64,000 bases of DNA, taken from assembly GCF_030284385.1 (NCBI RefSeq), contig NZ_CP127221.1:62001-126000 (forward strand), read 5' to 3'. The position numbers were made by a program, and so were the translations under genes. The notes under the pieces were generated by a model. That model was not told where the DNA came from. It did not search any database and saw only the letters and a program-made list of their open reading frames with translations. Origin of the DNA: Altererythrobacter rubellus (lineage in GTDB: Bacteria; Pseudomonadota; Alphaproteobacteria; Sphingomonadales; Sphingomonadaceae). This document shows, one piece after another, positions 36,473 to 46,861 of this stretch. Every line of letters starts with the position of its first letter. The first letter of the stretch is position 1.

Positions 36473-37606
36473 TCAGCTCCCTCGGTAGTAATTATGCGGC
36501 ACAAAAGGCATGGGTGAAACGGTCGCGGGCAAACGCTTGCCCCGCACTTCGATTTCGAGCACGGTGCCTTCAGCAGCCTGCGCGATATCGACATAAGCCA
36601 TCGCAATCGGTTGCCCCAGCGTGGGCGAAAAACCGCCGCTGGTGACTGTGCCGACTTTGGTTTCGCCGGAATAAACTTCCGCGCCTTCGCGCGCGGGCAT
36701 GCGGCCATCAAGCTTCAGCCCGACGCGCTTGGTTGCCGGGCCATCGTCGAGTACCGGCACAAGCGCTTCGTGCCCCATCCAGCCGCCGGCCTCGCGACGC
36801 TTCTTGGTCAACGCAAAGATCAGATCGGCACTGACCGGATCAGTTTGAGTGGTCAGATCATGCCCGTAAAGCGGCAGGCCCGCCTCCAGCCGTAAAGAGT
36901 CCCGCGCGCCCAGCCCTGCCGGCTTAACGCGTTCATCCGCAACAAGCGCATCTGCAAGCTGCTCGACATGTGTCGCAGGCACGGAAATTTCGAAGCCATC
37001 CTCGCCAGTATAGCCCGCGCGGCTAACCCAGAGGTAGGTACCTTCCCATTCGAACAGTCCGGCCGTCATGAAGGTGAGCGCACCTGTGCCGTGCAGCAGC
37101 GCTTCAAGAACTTCGCCAGCCTTGGGTCCCTGTAAAGCCAGCAAACCATAATCATCGTGATGGGTCAGCGTGATCTCATCAGGCAGATACTCGCGCAGAT
37201 GCGCGATATCATCCCATTTGCACGCGCCATTCACCACCAGCGCAAAATGCGGGCCGGTATTCGTGACCATCAGATCGTCAATGATCCCGCCATCCTCATT
37301 CAACAGCAGAGAATACCGCATACGCCCGGCTTTCAGGCTGGTGATCGCGCCGGGCAGCAGCTTTTCCAGCTCTTCACCGGCATTTTCGCCACTGACGGTC
37401 AGCTGGCCCATATGGAAGACATCGAACAGACTGGCGCTTTCCCGCGTCCAATTATGTTCCGCAACGATGCCCCCGAACGGGCCGGTGTACTGGATCGGCA
37501 TTTCATAGCCAGCGAACGGCACCATGCGCACGCCCTGCGCACGATGCCAGGCGTCGAGCGGCAGCTTTTCCAAAGGCAATTCTTCGAATGTTTCGTCTTC
37601 GCTCAA
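36473..37606 (-). CDS. gcvT: Glycine cleavage system T protein (aminomethyltransferase)
   Basis: 377 residues. FAGYEMPIQYTG, SASLFDVFHMGQL, RAGYTGEDGFEI and LRLEAGLPLYGHD are GcvT signatures. It transfers the methylene group to tetrahydrofolate. The start is not an ATG: the frame is open through the riboswitch, but homology begins near SEDETFEEL, and TTG 37606 has GGGGA 6 nt upstream, so I choose it. It is the first gene of gcvT-gcvH-gcvPA-gcvPB. Confidence 0.93.
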   Translation of the reverse strand: MSEDETFEELPLEKLPLDAWHRAQGVRMVPFAGYEMPIQYTGPFGGIVAEHNWTRESASLFDVFHMGQLTVSGENAGEELEKLLPGAITSLKAGRMRYSLLLNEDGGIIDDLMVTNTGPHFALVVNGACKWDDIAHLREYLPDEITLTHHDDYGLLALQGPKAGEVLEALLHGTGALTFMTAGLFEWEGTYLWVSRAGYTGEDGFEISVPATHVEQLADALVADERVKPAGLGARDSLRLEAGLPLYGHDLTTQTDPVSADLIFALTKKRREAGGWMGHEALVPVLDDGPATKRVGLKLDGRMPAREGAEVYSGETKVGTVTSGGFSPTLGQPIAMAYVDIAQAAEGTVLEIEVRGKRLPATVSPMPFVPHNYYRGS

Positions 37607-37654
37607 AATCAGTCCCCGCACAGAAGGTGCAACGCTCCGAGACGAAGCGATGTT

Positions 37655-37848
37655 CCACACCCCCTCTGTCGGGTGACCTGAGAGCTTAGCTCGGCTGTTG
37701 CCGAGCCTTCCCCTTCGGTGGTTTCCGCAACTCGCAGAAACGCTTTCCAGAGTGCCGATCACACTGCGGTCCGTGGGCCTGAGAGTTTCCGGGGTGGTTG
37801 CTCCTTCGGCGCCGATTGGCCCTGAGGGGCTTCACGAACTCTCCCGCT
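37655..37848 (-). promoter_or_regulatory. Tandem glycine riboswitch upstream of gcvT
   Basis: On the minus strand two consecutive aptamers can be read. The first runs GGGAGAG, GCCGAAGGAGCAA, AACTCTCAGG, GGACCG; the second CTCTGGAAAG, CACCGAAGGGGAAG, GCTCTCAGGT, GACAGAGG. This is the standard cooperative two-aptamer arrangement and ends about 49 nt before the TTG start. Glycine binding would switch the operon on. Between 37849 and 37941 is the probable promoter region, which I could not resolve. Confidence 0.96.
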
Positions 37849-37941
37849 GGTGTGTCTACAGAATCGCTTCTGCAGCAGCACGATTGGTCTGCGCGATTCC
37901 TTTGGGAGCGTCAATCGCACAATTGTGCGGTGCAGCGTTTT

Positions 37942-39132
37942 TCACCGGCCAGCTTCAATCAGCTCTTGCGCTTTGGCCATCAGCTCGATTTCGCGGGGGT
38001 CGAACCCGCCTTCATCCTCGGCCGACTGGCGCGGGGGAACGGCAGTGGTGAAATAGGCAAAGCCTTTGTTGGTAGCCCGCGAATACCACAGTCCGGATCG
38101 CAACCCATAAGCTTCGCCGGCATGACCAATGCGTGCAAGTCCATCGCTGAATAGCCTGTCCTGACACTCTACGTCCGACACCTCAATCTGGTGCATTGCA
38201 AGGCCGTATTCGCAAAAAAATTCCTGTCTCACTGGAGCATTGAAAACAATGTGCATGGCGATCTCATGCTGCGCCGATTCCGAGAGAAATTCCGAGTTGA
38301 GTGGCAGAAAGGCCTGCCCAATCTTCGCCAGGTCCATCATCCCGATCCGAACTCCGCCTTGCGGCGAGAAGATCGAGCCATTGGTACCTGGCACGTAATT
38401 GTCGAGACTGCATTTCACGCCCTCCGCCACCGGGATCGTACAATTGGGCGGCAGGTCGGCCGCATCATCGCGCGCGACTTCGCCGGTGTCGCGATAAAGC
38501 ACGACGGCTCGCGCGATTTGCTCTTCGCTGCATCCGATCCAGTTAAGGCAAGCCTCGACCTCCAACGGGGCGAAGATCGTGCGCTCCATGATATGATCAA
38601 AGCGTTCGCCTGTCGCCGCTTCGAGCACTGTTGCCACCACTGGCGAGCCCAGATTGGCATATTCGAACGGCGCTTCGCCGGGTGGCGCGTCGGCGTACCA
38701 AGCCTTGGGATCGCTCAGCTTTGCCTGCAGGCTCTCTCCCAGCGGAATCACATAGCCTGCATTGTCACGCAGGCCGGAGCGGTGGCTGAGCAATTGGGCA
38801 AGCGTGACCTTGGCATCGGGGAAATTTGGAGAGCGTAGGTGCCATCCCAAATAGTCCGAGACGTCCGCGTTCAGATCGACCTTGCCCTCGTCGACCAGCC
38901 GCAATGTCGCCAACGCCATGATCAGTTTGGAAATGCTGGCGATCCGCACCGGATCATTCGCTTCGACCGCGCGACCTGTCTCGCGATCCACCTCGCCTTC
39001 GACGATGAGCGGACGGATGCTGTCGCGGTCAAAGGCGACAACCACAGTGGCTGGTGCTGGCGGAAGAGCTTCTTGAGCGCTGGCACAAGTTGCCAGTGCG
39101 ACAAGCGGAGTTGCGAGGATTTTCCTGAACAT
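37942..39132 (-). CDS. Beta-lactamase-family serine hydrolase, secreted
   Basis: 396 residues, signal peptide MFRKILATPLVALATCASA. The catalytic SxxK is SISK at 66-69 and the YxN motif is Y157-A-N159 (FEYANLG). LLSHRSGLRD is the typical class-C/esterase block. Such proteins act as periplasmic esterases, D-Ala peptidases or lactonases. It starts 10 nt after the TauE/SafE gene and is last in the methionine-cycle gene run. A functional link to methionine is unclear and may simply reflect read-through. Confidence 0.87.
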   Translation of the reverse strand: MFRKILATPLVALATCASAQEALPPAPATVVVAFDRDSIRPLIVEGEVDRETGRAVEANDPVRIASISKLIMALATLRLVDEGKVDLNADVSDYLGWHLRSPNFPDAKVTLAQLLSHRSGLRDNAGYVIPLGESLQAKLSDPKAWYADAPPGEAPFEYANLGSPVVATVLEAATGERFDHIMERTIFAPLEVEACLNWIGCSEEQIARAVVLYRDTGEVARDDAADLPPNCTIPVAEGVKCSLDNYVPGTNGSIFSPQGGVRIGMMDLAKIGQAFLPLNSEFLSESAQHEIAMHIVFNAPVRQEFFCEYGLAMHQIEVSDVECQDRLFSDGLARIGHAGEAYGLRSGLWYSRATNKGFAYFTTAVPPRQSAEDEGGFDPREIELMAKAQELIEAGR

Positions 39133-39142
39133 GGTCAGTCCC

Positions 39143-40096
39143 TTACCAATTCGGCCAGAGCAGATATAGTGCTGACCCGACGATCCAGATTGCGCCTAAG
39201 GTCTTCAGCTTGCGGGGCCCCAGCCACAGCGCAATTGGCCGCGCGAGGAAGGCGCCAAACATCGCGCCCGGTGCGGCGAGCAGTACGACTTCCCATTGGA
39301 CAGTGCCCGCATCGACATGCCAAATAAGACCTGCCGCGACGCTGATTGCAGAGATCACACAGGCCGTGCCGACGCTTAGCAGAATGGGGTAGTGGCGCAG
39401 GAAAAGGTAGAACGCCACCAGCTCGCCTATGCCGACCGAGAACAGCGCAGTTATCGCGCCGCCAGGGATCGAGATCAGCGCAAGCATCGCGATATCGACG
39501 GGCTCTAACCGGGTGCGCTCTGGGATGTCGCGATTAAATGTCCACGTCGCGATCAGGAGCGCGACCCCCAGCACGATCGAGAAGCTCTTGTAGCCCAGCA
39601 AAACCGCTTGCCCGTCGAATGAAAACAGGCGCTGCGTAGCGAGCAGAGCGGGGACAGACAGGAGCAGAACAAGTCCACATACGAGCCAGTAATCGCGCAT
39701 GCGGGTTTGAGCTTCTAGATCGGAGGGAGGCTTCTGGTGATAGAGGCGGTCGGTCCAGCGCAGCGCGCCCACGCTCATCCCGAATGCCTGAATGCCCATC
39801 GAGACCGCTGTGACTCGCAAAGGGTCGAGATCCATTGCGCCCAGATCGCGCATCGCGTTGAATACAGGGACGAACACTACCCCGCCGCCTGTCCCGCTGG
39901 CATTGGCGATGATTGCGCCCACCACCCCGACACCCGGCAGGAACCACAGCTGTGTTAGGAGCGCTGGGTTGGTCTCAACCAGCAACCAGACCAGCACATA
40001 TAACGCTGCCAGCAATGTGCCGCCGACAATCGCCAGCCGCGAACTGTGCGCCAGCGTTGGCTGGACAGTATTTAATCGAGGTTCGGGCGTAGCCAT
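39143..40096 (-). CDS. TauE/SafE-family sulfite/organosulfur exporter
   Basis: 317 residues with about eight hydrophobic segments. [26 protein letters not shown] is the typical TauE/SafE N-terminal motif, and a repeated half follows with [22 protein letters not shown]. The family exports sulfite, sulfoacetate or related anions. ATG 40096 lies inside the 3' end of the metH C-part gene (25-nt overlap), so it is in the methionine operon. A sulfur-compound transport role related to methionine or homocysteine metabolism is plausible but inferred. Confidence 0.85.
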   Translation of the reverse strand: MATPEPRLNTVQPTLAHSSRLAIVGGTLLAALYVLVWLLVETNPALLTQLWFLPGVGVVGAIIANASGTGGGVVFVPVFNAMRDLGAMDLDPLRVTAVSMGIQAFGMSVGALRWTDRLYHQKPPSDLEAQTRMRDYWLVCGLVLLLSVPALLATQRLFSFDGQAVLLGYKSFSIVLGVALLIATWTFNRDIPERTRLEPVDIAMLALISIPGGAITALFSVGIGELVAFYLFLRHYPILLSVGTACVISAISVAAGLIWHVDAGTVQWEVVLLAAPGAMFGAFLARPIALWLGPRKLKTLGAIWIVGSALYLLWPNW

Positions 40097-42699
40097 CGTT
40101 CGGCTGTCGCCATATCGACCCCGCTCCGCTTCGCATAGTCCTCCAACTGATCGCGACCGATCCGCGCGACCCCGAAATACTCGGCTTCGGGGTGGCCAAA
40201 GTAGAAGCCGCTTACCGCCGCAGTCGGATACATGGCGAAGTTTTCCGTCAGCGTCAGGCCGACATTTTTCTCTGCATCAAGCAGTTCGAACAGAATCGGC
40301 TTCAAAGAGTGATCCGGACACGCCGGATACCCCGGCGCCGGGCGAATGCCGCGATATTGTTCCTTGATCAATGCCTCATTGCCAAGCTGCTCATCCGGTG
40401 CATAGCCCCACAAATCGGTGCGAGTGTGCTTATGCAGCCGCTCGGCAAAGGCTTCTGCAAAACGGTCTGCCAAAGCCTTCAGCAGTATATCCGAATAATC
40501 GTCCTTGTCGGCAAGGAAGCGCTGCGAATGCGGCTCGATCCCGTGAATGCCAACCGCAAAGCCGCCAATCCAGTCGCCCGCCGGATCGATAAAGTCTGCC
40601 AGGCACATGTTCGCCCGGTCACGGCTCTTCTTCACTTGCTGGCGCAGGAAAGGCAGCACGACATGCTCTTCACGGTTGACCAGGTGGATCGTAACGTCGT
40701 CACCATCCCTTGCGCAGGGCCAGAATCCTGCAACGCCGCGCGCGGTCAGCCATTTCTCAGCCACGATCTTGTCGAGCATGGCATCCGCATCGGCCTTTAG
40801 TTGTCGCGCGGTCTCGCCCACCACATCATCGTCGAGGATGGCAGGATAATTGCCATGCAATTCCCATGCGCGAAAGAACGGCGTCCAGTCGATATACTCG
40901 CGCAGATCCGCCAGGTCCCAATCGTCGAAAACATGTACGCCCGGCTGCAGTGGGGGCGCTGGCTTATCGCTCAAATAGGCATCGTAATAATTCGCGCGCG
41001 CCTCCTCCAGACTCAGCAGAACACTGGGCGTTTTGCCGGCGCGCGCATCGCGCACCCTGGTGTATTCTTTCGCGGTTTCATCAACGAATTCATCGCGCTG
41101 CGTGTCGGACAGCAGCTTTGATGCCACGCCCACCGCGCGGCTCGCGTCGAGCACGTGGATGACCGGGCCCGGATAGGCTGGATCAATCCGCAGCGCGGTA
41201 TGCACCTTGCTGGTGGTCGCACCGCCGATCAGAAGCGGCATGGTGAACTCGCTACGGCTCATCTCTTCCGCAACTGTCACCATTTCATCAAGCGAAGGCG
41301 TGATCAGGCCCGACAGACCGATCATATCAGCCTTGTTGTCATTGGCCGATTTCAGAATGTCTTGCCATGGCACCATCACGCCAAGATCAATCACGTCATA
41401 GCCATTGCACTGCAATACCACGCCGACGATGTTCTTGCCGATATCGTGAACGTCGCCCTTTACCGTCGCCATCACGATCTTGCCCTTGGCCTTGCGTTCC
41501 TCCTCGGGCAGCAAATCCTTCTCCGCCTCGATAAAGGGGATGAGATGCGCGACCGCTTTCTTCATCACGCGGGCTGATTTGACCACCTGCGGCAGGAACA
41601 TCTTGCCGCTGCCGAACAGGTCACCGACGACATTCATTCCGTCCATCAGCGGGCCTTCGATCACTTCGATCGGGCGGCCACCATTGGCCGCTAGCGCGGC
41701 GCGCGCTTCCTCGGTGTCGTCGACGACATGAGCATCAATGCCCTTGACCAGCGCATGCTCAAGCCGCCTCTCGACCGCCCAACCGCGCCATTCTTCTGCC
41801 GCCTTTTCATCGGCGACAGACTTGCCCTTGTAGCTCTCCGCAAGGTCGATCAACCGCTCGGTTGCGTCCGGCCTGCGCATCAGGGTCACGTCTTCGCATG
41901 CCTCGCGCAGTTCCGCGTCGATATCATCATAGATATCGAGCTGGCCCGCATTGACGATCGCCATGTCGAGCCCGGCGGGGATCGCGTGATAAAGGAAGAC
42001 CGAATGCATCGCGCGGCGCACAGTCTCATTGCCACGGAAGCTGAACGACAGGTTCGATAGCCCGCCAGACGTCTTCGCATGTGGGCAATTGGCCTTGATT
42101 TCCTGCACAGCTTCAATGAAATCGAGGCCGTAGCGGTCATGCTCCTCAATGCCCGTTGCGACCGCGAAGATATTCGGGTCAAAGATGATATCTTCCGGCG
42201 GAAAACCTATCCCGGTCAACAGTTTATAGGCACGCGAGCAAATCTCGACCTTGCGATCCTTGGTATCGGCCTGCCCCGTTTCGTCGAAGGCCATCACAAC
42301 CGCCGCGGCACCATATGCCATGCACAACCGTGCATGTTTGAGAAATTCCTCCTCGCCTTCCTTCATCGAAATCGAGTTGACGATCGGCTTGCCTGACACG
42401 CATTTGAGGCCCGCCTCGATCACTTCCCATTTGGAACTGTCGACCATGACCGGCACCCGCGCGATATCCGGTTCGGCAGAGATCAACTTGAGGAAAGTTG
42501 TCATGGCGAGGGTCGCGTCGAGCAGGCCTTCGTCCATGTTAACGTCGATCACTTGCGCGCCGTTCTCCACCTGCTGGCGCGCCACCTCCACGGCGGAGGT
42601 GTAATCGCCCGCCATGATCAGCTTCTTGAACCGGGCAGAGCCGGTCACATTGGTGCGTTCGCCGATATTGACGAAACGGGCGGTTGTGATTTCAGTCAT
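40072..42699 (-). CDS. metH: Cobalamin-dependent methionine synthase, folate/B12/activation part
   Basis: 875 residues containing MetH modules in order: pterin/methyl-tetrahydrofolate domain (about 1-270; [21 protein letters not shown]), cobalamin cap (about 300-395), B12-binding DxHxxG with H418 (GDVHDIGKN), and the AdoMet activation domain near the C-terminus ([14 protein letters not shown]). The homocysteine domain is absent because it is encoded by the next gene upstream. The ATG shares one base with that gene's stop (TGATG). It requires B12 and is methylated by MetF-derived methyl-THF. Confidence 0.97.
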   Translation of the reverse strand: MTEITTARFVNIGERTNVTGSARFKKLIMAGDYTSAVEVARQQVENGAQVIDVNMDEGLLDATLAMTTFLKLISAEPDIARVPVMVDSSKWEVIEAGLKCVSGKPIVNSISMKEGEEEFLKHARLCMAYGAAAVVMAFDETGQADTKDRKVEICSRAYKLLTGIGFPPEDIIFDPNIFAVATGIEEHDRYGLDFIEAVQEIKANCPHAKTSGGLSNLSFSFRGNETVRRAMHSVFLYHAIPAGLDMAIVNAGQLDIYDDIDAELREACEDVTLMRRPDATERLIDLAESYKGKSVADEKAAEEWRGWAVERRLEHALVKGIDAHVVDDTEEARAALAANGGRPIEVIEGPLMDGMNVVGDLFGSGKMFLPQVVKSARVMKKAVAHLIPFIEAEKDLLPEEERKAKGKIVMATVKGDVHDIGKNIVGVVLQCNGYDVIDLGVMVPWQDILKSANDNKADMIGLSGLITPSLDEMVTVAEEMSRSEFTMPLLIGGATTSKVHTALRIDPAYPGPVIHVLDASRAVGVASKLLSDTQRDEFVDETAKEYTRVRDARAGKTPSVLLSLEEARANYYDAYLSDKPAPPLQPGVHVFDDWDLADLREYIDWTPFFRAWELHGNYPAILDDDVVGETARQLKADADAMLDKIVAEKWLTARGVAGFWPCARDGDDVTIHLVNREEHVVLPFLRQQVKKSRDRANMCLADFIDPAGDWIGGFAVGIHGIEPHSQRFLADKDDYSDILLKALADRFAEAFAERLHKHTRTDLWGYAPDEQLGNEALIKEQYRGIRPAPGYPACPDHSLKPILFELLDAEKNVGLTLTENFAMYPTAAVSGFYFGHPEAEYFGVARIGRDQLEDYAKRSGVDMATAERWLRPNLD

Positions 42700-43751
42700 C
42701 AGGCAGCAATCGTAAAAGGTTCAAGGCCGGCAAGGCGCATTTCGGACTTAAGCTTAGGCACTTCGCGCGGGGCCAGCCCTTCAACCGCCTTCGCCATGGC
42801 GCCGATATGTTGAGGCGTATTCCCGCAACAACCGCCAAGAATGTTGACCTGGCCGCTGTCGGCCCATTGGCGAACGAGGCTGGCGGTTGTGTCAGGAAGC
42901 TCGTCATATTCGCCCAGCTCATTAGGCAAGCCCGCATTGGGATAAGCCATCAGAAGCGTATCTGCGATGCCGGACAATAGCTTCACATGCGGGCGCAACT
43001 GTTCAGCGCCGAAGCTGCAATTGAGGCCAATTGTCACAGGCTTTGCGTGCCGCACCGCATACCAGAATGCCTCTACCGTGTGCCCCGACAGGTTGCGTCC
43101 GGACAGGTCTGTCAGCGTGAGCGAAATCATCAGCGGTATGTCTTCGCCGCGCTCTGCCTCCAGCTCTTTCACCGCCATGATCGCGGCTTTGCAGTTGAGC
43201 GTGTCGAAAACCGTCTCAATCAGGATAAAGTCCGCGCCACCTTCGATCAGTGCAGCGGCCTGTTCACGGTAGACGTCCTTCACTTCGTCAAAGGTGACTT
43301 CGCGAAAGCCCGGGTCTTCGACATTGGGCGAGAGCGACAGGGTCTTGTTAGTCGGCCCCATTGCGCCGCACACAAAGCGTGGCTTGCCGTCCTTTGCCGT
43401 CGCCTCATCACAGGTTTCGCGGATGATCCTTGCGGCAGAGATATTGATCTCGCGAACTAGGCCTTCCGCGCCATAGTCCGCCTGGCTGATGCGATTGGCG
43501 TTGAATGTATTCGTCGCGAGCACGGTTGCACCAGAAGCGATATACTGATCACAGATCGAACGAATCACTTGCGGCTGTGTCAGGTTCACAAGGTCATTAT
43601 TGCCCTTCTGGTCCTGCGTCAGTCCGGTGTTGCCTGCGTATTTTTCTGCCGTGAGCTTCGCGTTCTGGATCGCCGTGCCATAGGGGCCATCCTTGATCAG
43701 GATGCTTTCCGCCGCAGCTGTCTGCAACTTCTCGCGCGCGCTGGCCATCAT
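42699..43751 (-). CDS. metH: Methionine synthase, homocysteine-binding part
   Basis: 350 residues equal to the N-terminal module of MetH. The zinc-binding cysteines are in [10 protein letters not shown] and [11 protein letters not shown]. The start [15 protein letters not shown] is the family's 'DGAMGT' region, but here with Y rather than M. It ends one base into the downstream metH part, so a split MetH protein is made from two ORFs. It overlaps metF by 4 nt (ATGA). Confidence 0.95.
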   Translation of the reverse strand: MMASAREKLQTAAAESILIKDGPYGTAIQNAKLTAEKYAGNTGLTQDQKGNNDLVNLTQPQVIRSICDQYIASGATVLATNTFNANRISQADYGAEGLVREINISAARIIRETCDEATAKDGKPRFVCGAMGPTNKTLSLSPNVEDPGFREVTFDEVKDVYREQAAALIEGGADFILIETVFDTLNCKAAIMAVKELEAERGEDIPLMISLTLTDLSGRNLSGHTVEAFWYAVRHAKPVTIGLNCSFGAEQLRPHVKLLSGIADTLLMAYPNAGLPNELGEYDELPDTTASLVRQWADSGQVNILGGCCGNTPQHIGAMAKAVEGLAPREVPKLKSEMRLAGLEPFTIAA

Positions 43752-44674
43752 GAACCGCCTTTAGGGCGCATGCCCAGCATGTGGCAGATCGCATAGCTTA
43801 GCTCTGCCCGGTTCAATGTGTAGAAATGGAACTGGCGCACGCCACCCGCATAAAGCCGGCGGCACAGTTCAGCGGCGATGGTTGCGCTCACCAGCTGGCG
43901 CGCTTCGGGCCGGTCATCCAGCCCTTCGAAAAGTCCCTCCATCCAATGCGGGATCTCGGTGCCGCAAAGGCCACTCATCCGCTGGACAGCGGCAAAGCTG
44001 ATTACGGGCATGATGCCGGGCACGATTTCGCCATTGATGCCAGCAGCAGCTGCCTTGTCACGAAATTCGAAGAAACAGCGCGTGTTGAAGAAGAACTGCG
44101 TGATCGCGCGGGTCGCACCTGCATCAAACTTGGCCTTCAGGTTGTCAAGGTCGCTTTGCGCATCGGGGCTGTCCGGGTGAACTTCGGGGTAAGCCGCTAC
44201 CGAAATCTCGAAATCGGCCACTTCCTTCAGACCTGCGATCAGTTCCACTGCATTGGCATAGCCGCCAGGATGCGGGGTATAATGTCCGCCACCCTCGGGC
44301 GAATCGCCGCGTAGCGCGACGATATGGCGGATACCGCTCTCCCAATAATGGCGTGCGACTTCGTTGACCTCTTCCTTGGTCGCGGCGACGCAAGTGAGGT
44401 GCGCAGCAGCCGGAATGCCTGCTTCGTTCTGAATTCGTACGACTTGCTCATGCGTGCGGGTGCGGGTCGACCCGCCTGCGCCATAAGTGACCGACGCGAA
44501 CCGCGGACCAAGCGGCTTCAGCGTTTCAACACTCTGCCATAGCGTTTCGCCCATCTTCTCCGTCTTGGGCGGAAAGAATTCGAACGACACTTCGATATCG
44601 CCTGGCAACCCTTTGAACAGCGGGCTGTCGAGCGCGGTGCGCGCTTCGTGCATTTGATCGAGCGTCGGGCTCAT
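43748..44674 (-). CDS. metF: 5,10-methylenetetrahydrofolate reductase
   Basis: 308 residues. SFEFFPPKTEKM, SVTYGAGGSTR, LTCVAATKEE, and HIVALRGDSPEGG are canonical MetF motifs (FAD, methylene-THF). It makes methyl-tetrahydrofolate for MetH. It overlaps the upstream regulator gene and the downstream metH gene by 4 nt each. Confidence 0.97.
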   Translation of the reverse strand: MSPTLDQMHEARTALDSPLFKGLPGDIEVSFEFFPPKTEKMGETLWQSVETLKPLGPRFASVTYGAGGSTRTRTHEQVVRIQNEAGIPAAAHLTCVAATKEEVNEVARHYWESGIRHIVALRGDSPEGGGHYTPHPGGYANAVELIAGLKEVADFEISVAAYPEVHPDSPDAQSDLDNLKAKFDAGATRAITQFFFNTRCFFEFRDKAAAAGINGEIVPGIMPVISFAAVQRMSGLCGTEIPHWMEGLFEGLDDRPEARQLVSATIAAELCRRLYAGGVRQFHFYTLNRAELSYAICHMLGMRPKGGS

Positions 44675-45669
44675 GCCAGAGATTCCTTCGTTTTCGATTG
44701 GCCTGCCGGCGCGCCTTTGCGCTCACCAATCCAGATTTTGACAACCAGTTCCCCGCCTTCAAGCGCCACCGGCGGCTTTGCTGTGTAGCCCGCATCGCGA
44801 AGCATCTGCCTGAGCTGGCCATCTGCAAAGCCAAGCCGCGCGTGGGCATGTCGGGTGCGCAGTTCTTCGCGGCTGTGCGCAGCAAAGTCGACAATCGCGA
44901 TCCGTCCGCCGGGACGCGTGACCCGCGCGGCCTCCTGCAACACAAGCTCCGGCTCTTGCGCGAAATGCAGCACTTGATGCAGCAATACCGTGTCAAACTG
45001 CGCTTCGCCGAACGGCAAGTCAGTGAAGTCCCCTTGAACCAGCTCGATCTTGTCTGTCGGCAAATGCTGCAGCTTTGCGCGTGCCAGCTTGAGCATCTCC
45101 AGACTCTTGTCGAGGGCCACCACACGCGATGCGTGATCGGCAAGCAGTTCGGCAACCCGGCCGGTCCCCGTCCCGATATCGAGCAGGTCACCCACCGGCG
45201 CATCGCCTAACGCTGTCGCAAGCGCTTGCTCCACTTGCTTGTCCGGGCTATGCAATTGGCGAAGCTCGTCCCATTCACCGGCGTGCCGTTTGAAGTAAGC
45301 CTGCGCTGCGTCTTCGCGGGCAGAGCGGATCGCGGAGAGCTTGCGACGATCATCGAGGCATTGACGCGCAAATACCGGATCTTCCCGCTCGGCTATTTCA
45401 AGCAGCCCGATGATAGCGCGCGTCAGCGGCGCATGCTCACCCGAGGTGCTTAGCGCATGCAGGAATACCCAGCTGCCTTCACGCCGACGCTCAGCCAAAC
45501 CTGCATCGTACAAAATGCCGACGTGGCGCGAGACGCGCGGCTGGCTCTGCTGGAGCACTTGCGCCAGCTCACCAACCGCCAGCTCCATCGCGGCGAGCAA
45601 GCGCATGATGCGCAGCCGCGTAGGGTCCGCCAGCGCCTTTATGATGGTTTCGGTCTGCATCGAAACCAT
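44671..45669 (-). CDS. ArsR-type regulator fused to a SAM-dependent methyltransferase domain
   Basis: 332 residues. Residues 1-90 form an ArsR winged helix (ALADPTRLRIMRLL, then VGELAQVLQQSQPRVSRHV recognition helix). Residues 120-320 are a class I methyltransferase with motif I DIGTGTG at 164-170 and downstream acidic loop VALDKSLEML. The pattern fits SahR-like regulators, which sense S-adenosylhomocysteine and control the methionine cycle in proteobacteria; the methyltransferase-like fold could be the sensor. This is family knowledge plus inference. ATG 45669 has no strong SD; ATG 45660 is an alternative. Confidence 0.88.
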   Translation of the reverse strand: MVSMQTETIIKALADPTRLRIMRLLAAMELAVGELAQVLQQSQPRVSRHVGILYDAGLAERRREGSWVFLHALSTSGEHAPLTRAIIGLLEIAEREDPVFARQCLDDRRKLSAIRSAREDAAQAYFKRHAGEWDELRQLHSPDKQVEQALATALGDAPVGDLLDIGTGTGRVAELLADHASRVVALDKSLEMLKLARAKLQHLPTDKIELVQGDFTDLPFGEAQFDTVLLHQVLHFAQEPELVLQEAARVTRPGGRIAIVDFAAHSREELRTRHAHARLGFADGQLRQMLRDAGYTAKPPVALEGGELVVKIWIGERKGAPAGQSKTKESLA

Positions 45670-45670
45670 G

Positions 45671-45692
45671 GATATAAAGATTCTTTTATATC
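45671..45692 (-). promoter_or_regulatory. Palindromic operator for the methionine operon
   Basis: GATATAAA and TTTATATC arms (8 bp each, perfect) separated by six bases, at 45671-45692, just before the start of the ArsR-methyltransferase gene. ArsR-family operators are AT-rich palindromes of this size. Autoregulation of the operon is inferred from position. Confidence 0.7.
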
Positions 45693-45750
45693 TGTAAATA
45701 GAGTCCAGCTAGCAGCTGCCCAAGCAGCGCTTGCCGCCCTGCCCACATAG

Positions 45751-46836
45751 TCAACTGAAACCGAGGCTTTCTGCCACTGCCTCGTTCACGATCCGTCCGC
45801 CGTGCACATTCAGGCCCGGCTTGAGATGCGGATCTGCGTCACACGCCGCAATACCCTTGTTTGCGAGCGCAAGGCCAAAAGGCAAAGTCGCGTTGTTGAG
45901 CGCATAGCTGGACGTATGCGGCACCGCGCCTGGCATATTTGCCACGCAATAGTGGATGATGTCATCAACCAGATAGGTCGGGTCTTCGTGCGTGGTCGGC
46001 TTCGAAGTTTCGAAGCAGCCACCCTGATCGATTGCTACATCGATCAACACGGCGCGATGCTGCATCAGGCCAAGCATGCCGCGAGACACCAGCTTCGGTG
46101 CGCTTGCACCGGGGATCAGCACAGCGCCCACAACTACGTCTGCGTCGGTGATCGCGTTCTCGATTGTGCCGGCGTTGGAATAGCGTGTTGTGACGCGGCC
46201 CTGGAACATATCGTCAAGCTCGCGAATGCGCGGTAGCGAGCGGTCGAGAATCTCGACATTCGCACCGAGCCCCGCCGCCATGCGCGCGGCTTGCGTTCCA
46301 ACAACACCGCCGCCGATCACAACAACCTTTGCTGGAAGCACGCCCGGCACGCCGCCCATCAGGATACCGCGCCCGCCATTGACCTTGTGGCTAGCCTGCG
46401 CACTCGCTTCGATCGAGAGTCGCCCGGCGACTTCGCTCATCGGCGCGAGCAGCGGCAAGCCGCCGTCACGATCGGTCACGGTTTCATATGCGACCGCTGA
46501 AACGCCACTTTCCATCAGCCCTTTGGCTTGCTCCGGATCGGGCGCAAGATGCAGATAGGTGAACAGGATCTGGCCTTCGCGCAGTTGCACCCACTCGTTC
46601 GGTTGCGGTTCCTTGACCTTCACCACCATCTCTGCGCGCGCGAATATTTCTTCCGCCGTATCGACAATTTCGGCCCCGATGGCGCGATAGTCATCGTCGG
46701 TCTTGGTGATGCCCAGCCCCGCACCGCTTTCGACGATGACCGAGTGACCGCACACGATGTACTCTCGCGCAGCTTCCGGCGTCAGACCGACGCGGTATTC
46801 GTGGTTCTTGATTTCCTTAGGGACACCGACGAGCAT
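45751..46836 (-). CDS. ald: Alanine dehydrogenase
   Basis: 361 residues. MLVGVPKEIKNHEYRVGLTP is the standard Ald N-terminus; KVKEPQPNEW is the pyruvate/Lys region, GGGVVGTQAARMAAGLGANVEILD the NAD fold, and GAVPHTSSYALNNATLP a conserved C-terminal segment. It interconverts L-alanine and pyruvate plus ammonia. ATG 46836 has GAGAGG 7 nt upstream. A TTG 15 nt earlier is open but not needed. It is a single-gene unit with an upstream palindrome. Confidence 0.96.
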   Translation of the reverse strand: MLVGVPKEIKNHEYRVGLTPEAAREYIVCGHSVIVESGAGLGITKTDDDYRAIGAEIVDTAEEIFARAEMVVKVKEPQPNEWVQLREGQILFTYLHLAPDPEQAKGLMESGVSAVAYETVTDRDGGLPLLAPMSEVAGRLSIEASAQASHKVNGGRGILMGGVPGVLPAKVVVIGGGVVGTQAARMAAGLGANVEILDRSLPRIRELDDMFQGRVTTRYSNAGTIENAITDADVVVGAVLIPGASAPKLVSRGMLGLMQHRAVLIDVAIDQGGCFETSKPTTHEDPTYLVDDIIHYCVANMPGAVPHTSSYALNNATLPFGLALANKGIAACDADPHLKPGLNVHGGRIVNEAVAESLGFS

Positions 46837-46861
46837 GGGGGAACCTCTCAAACAGACTCGG

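Noticed and set aside
37607-37762. Longer gcvT open frame
   Set aside because: It runs through the glycine riboswitch aptamer; TTG 37606 with GGGGA fits the protein family start.
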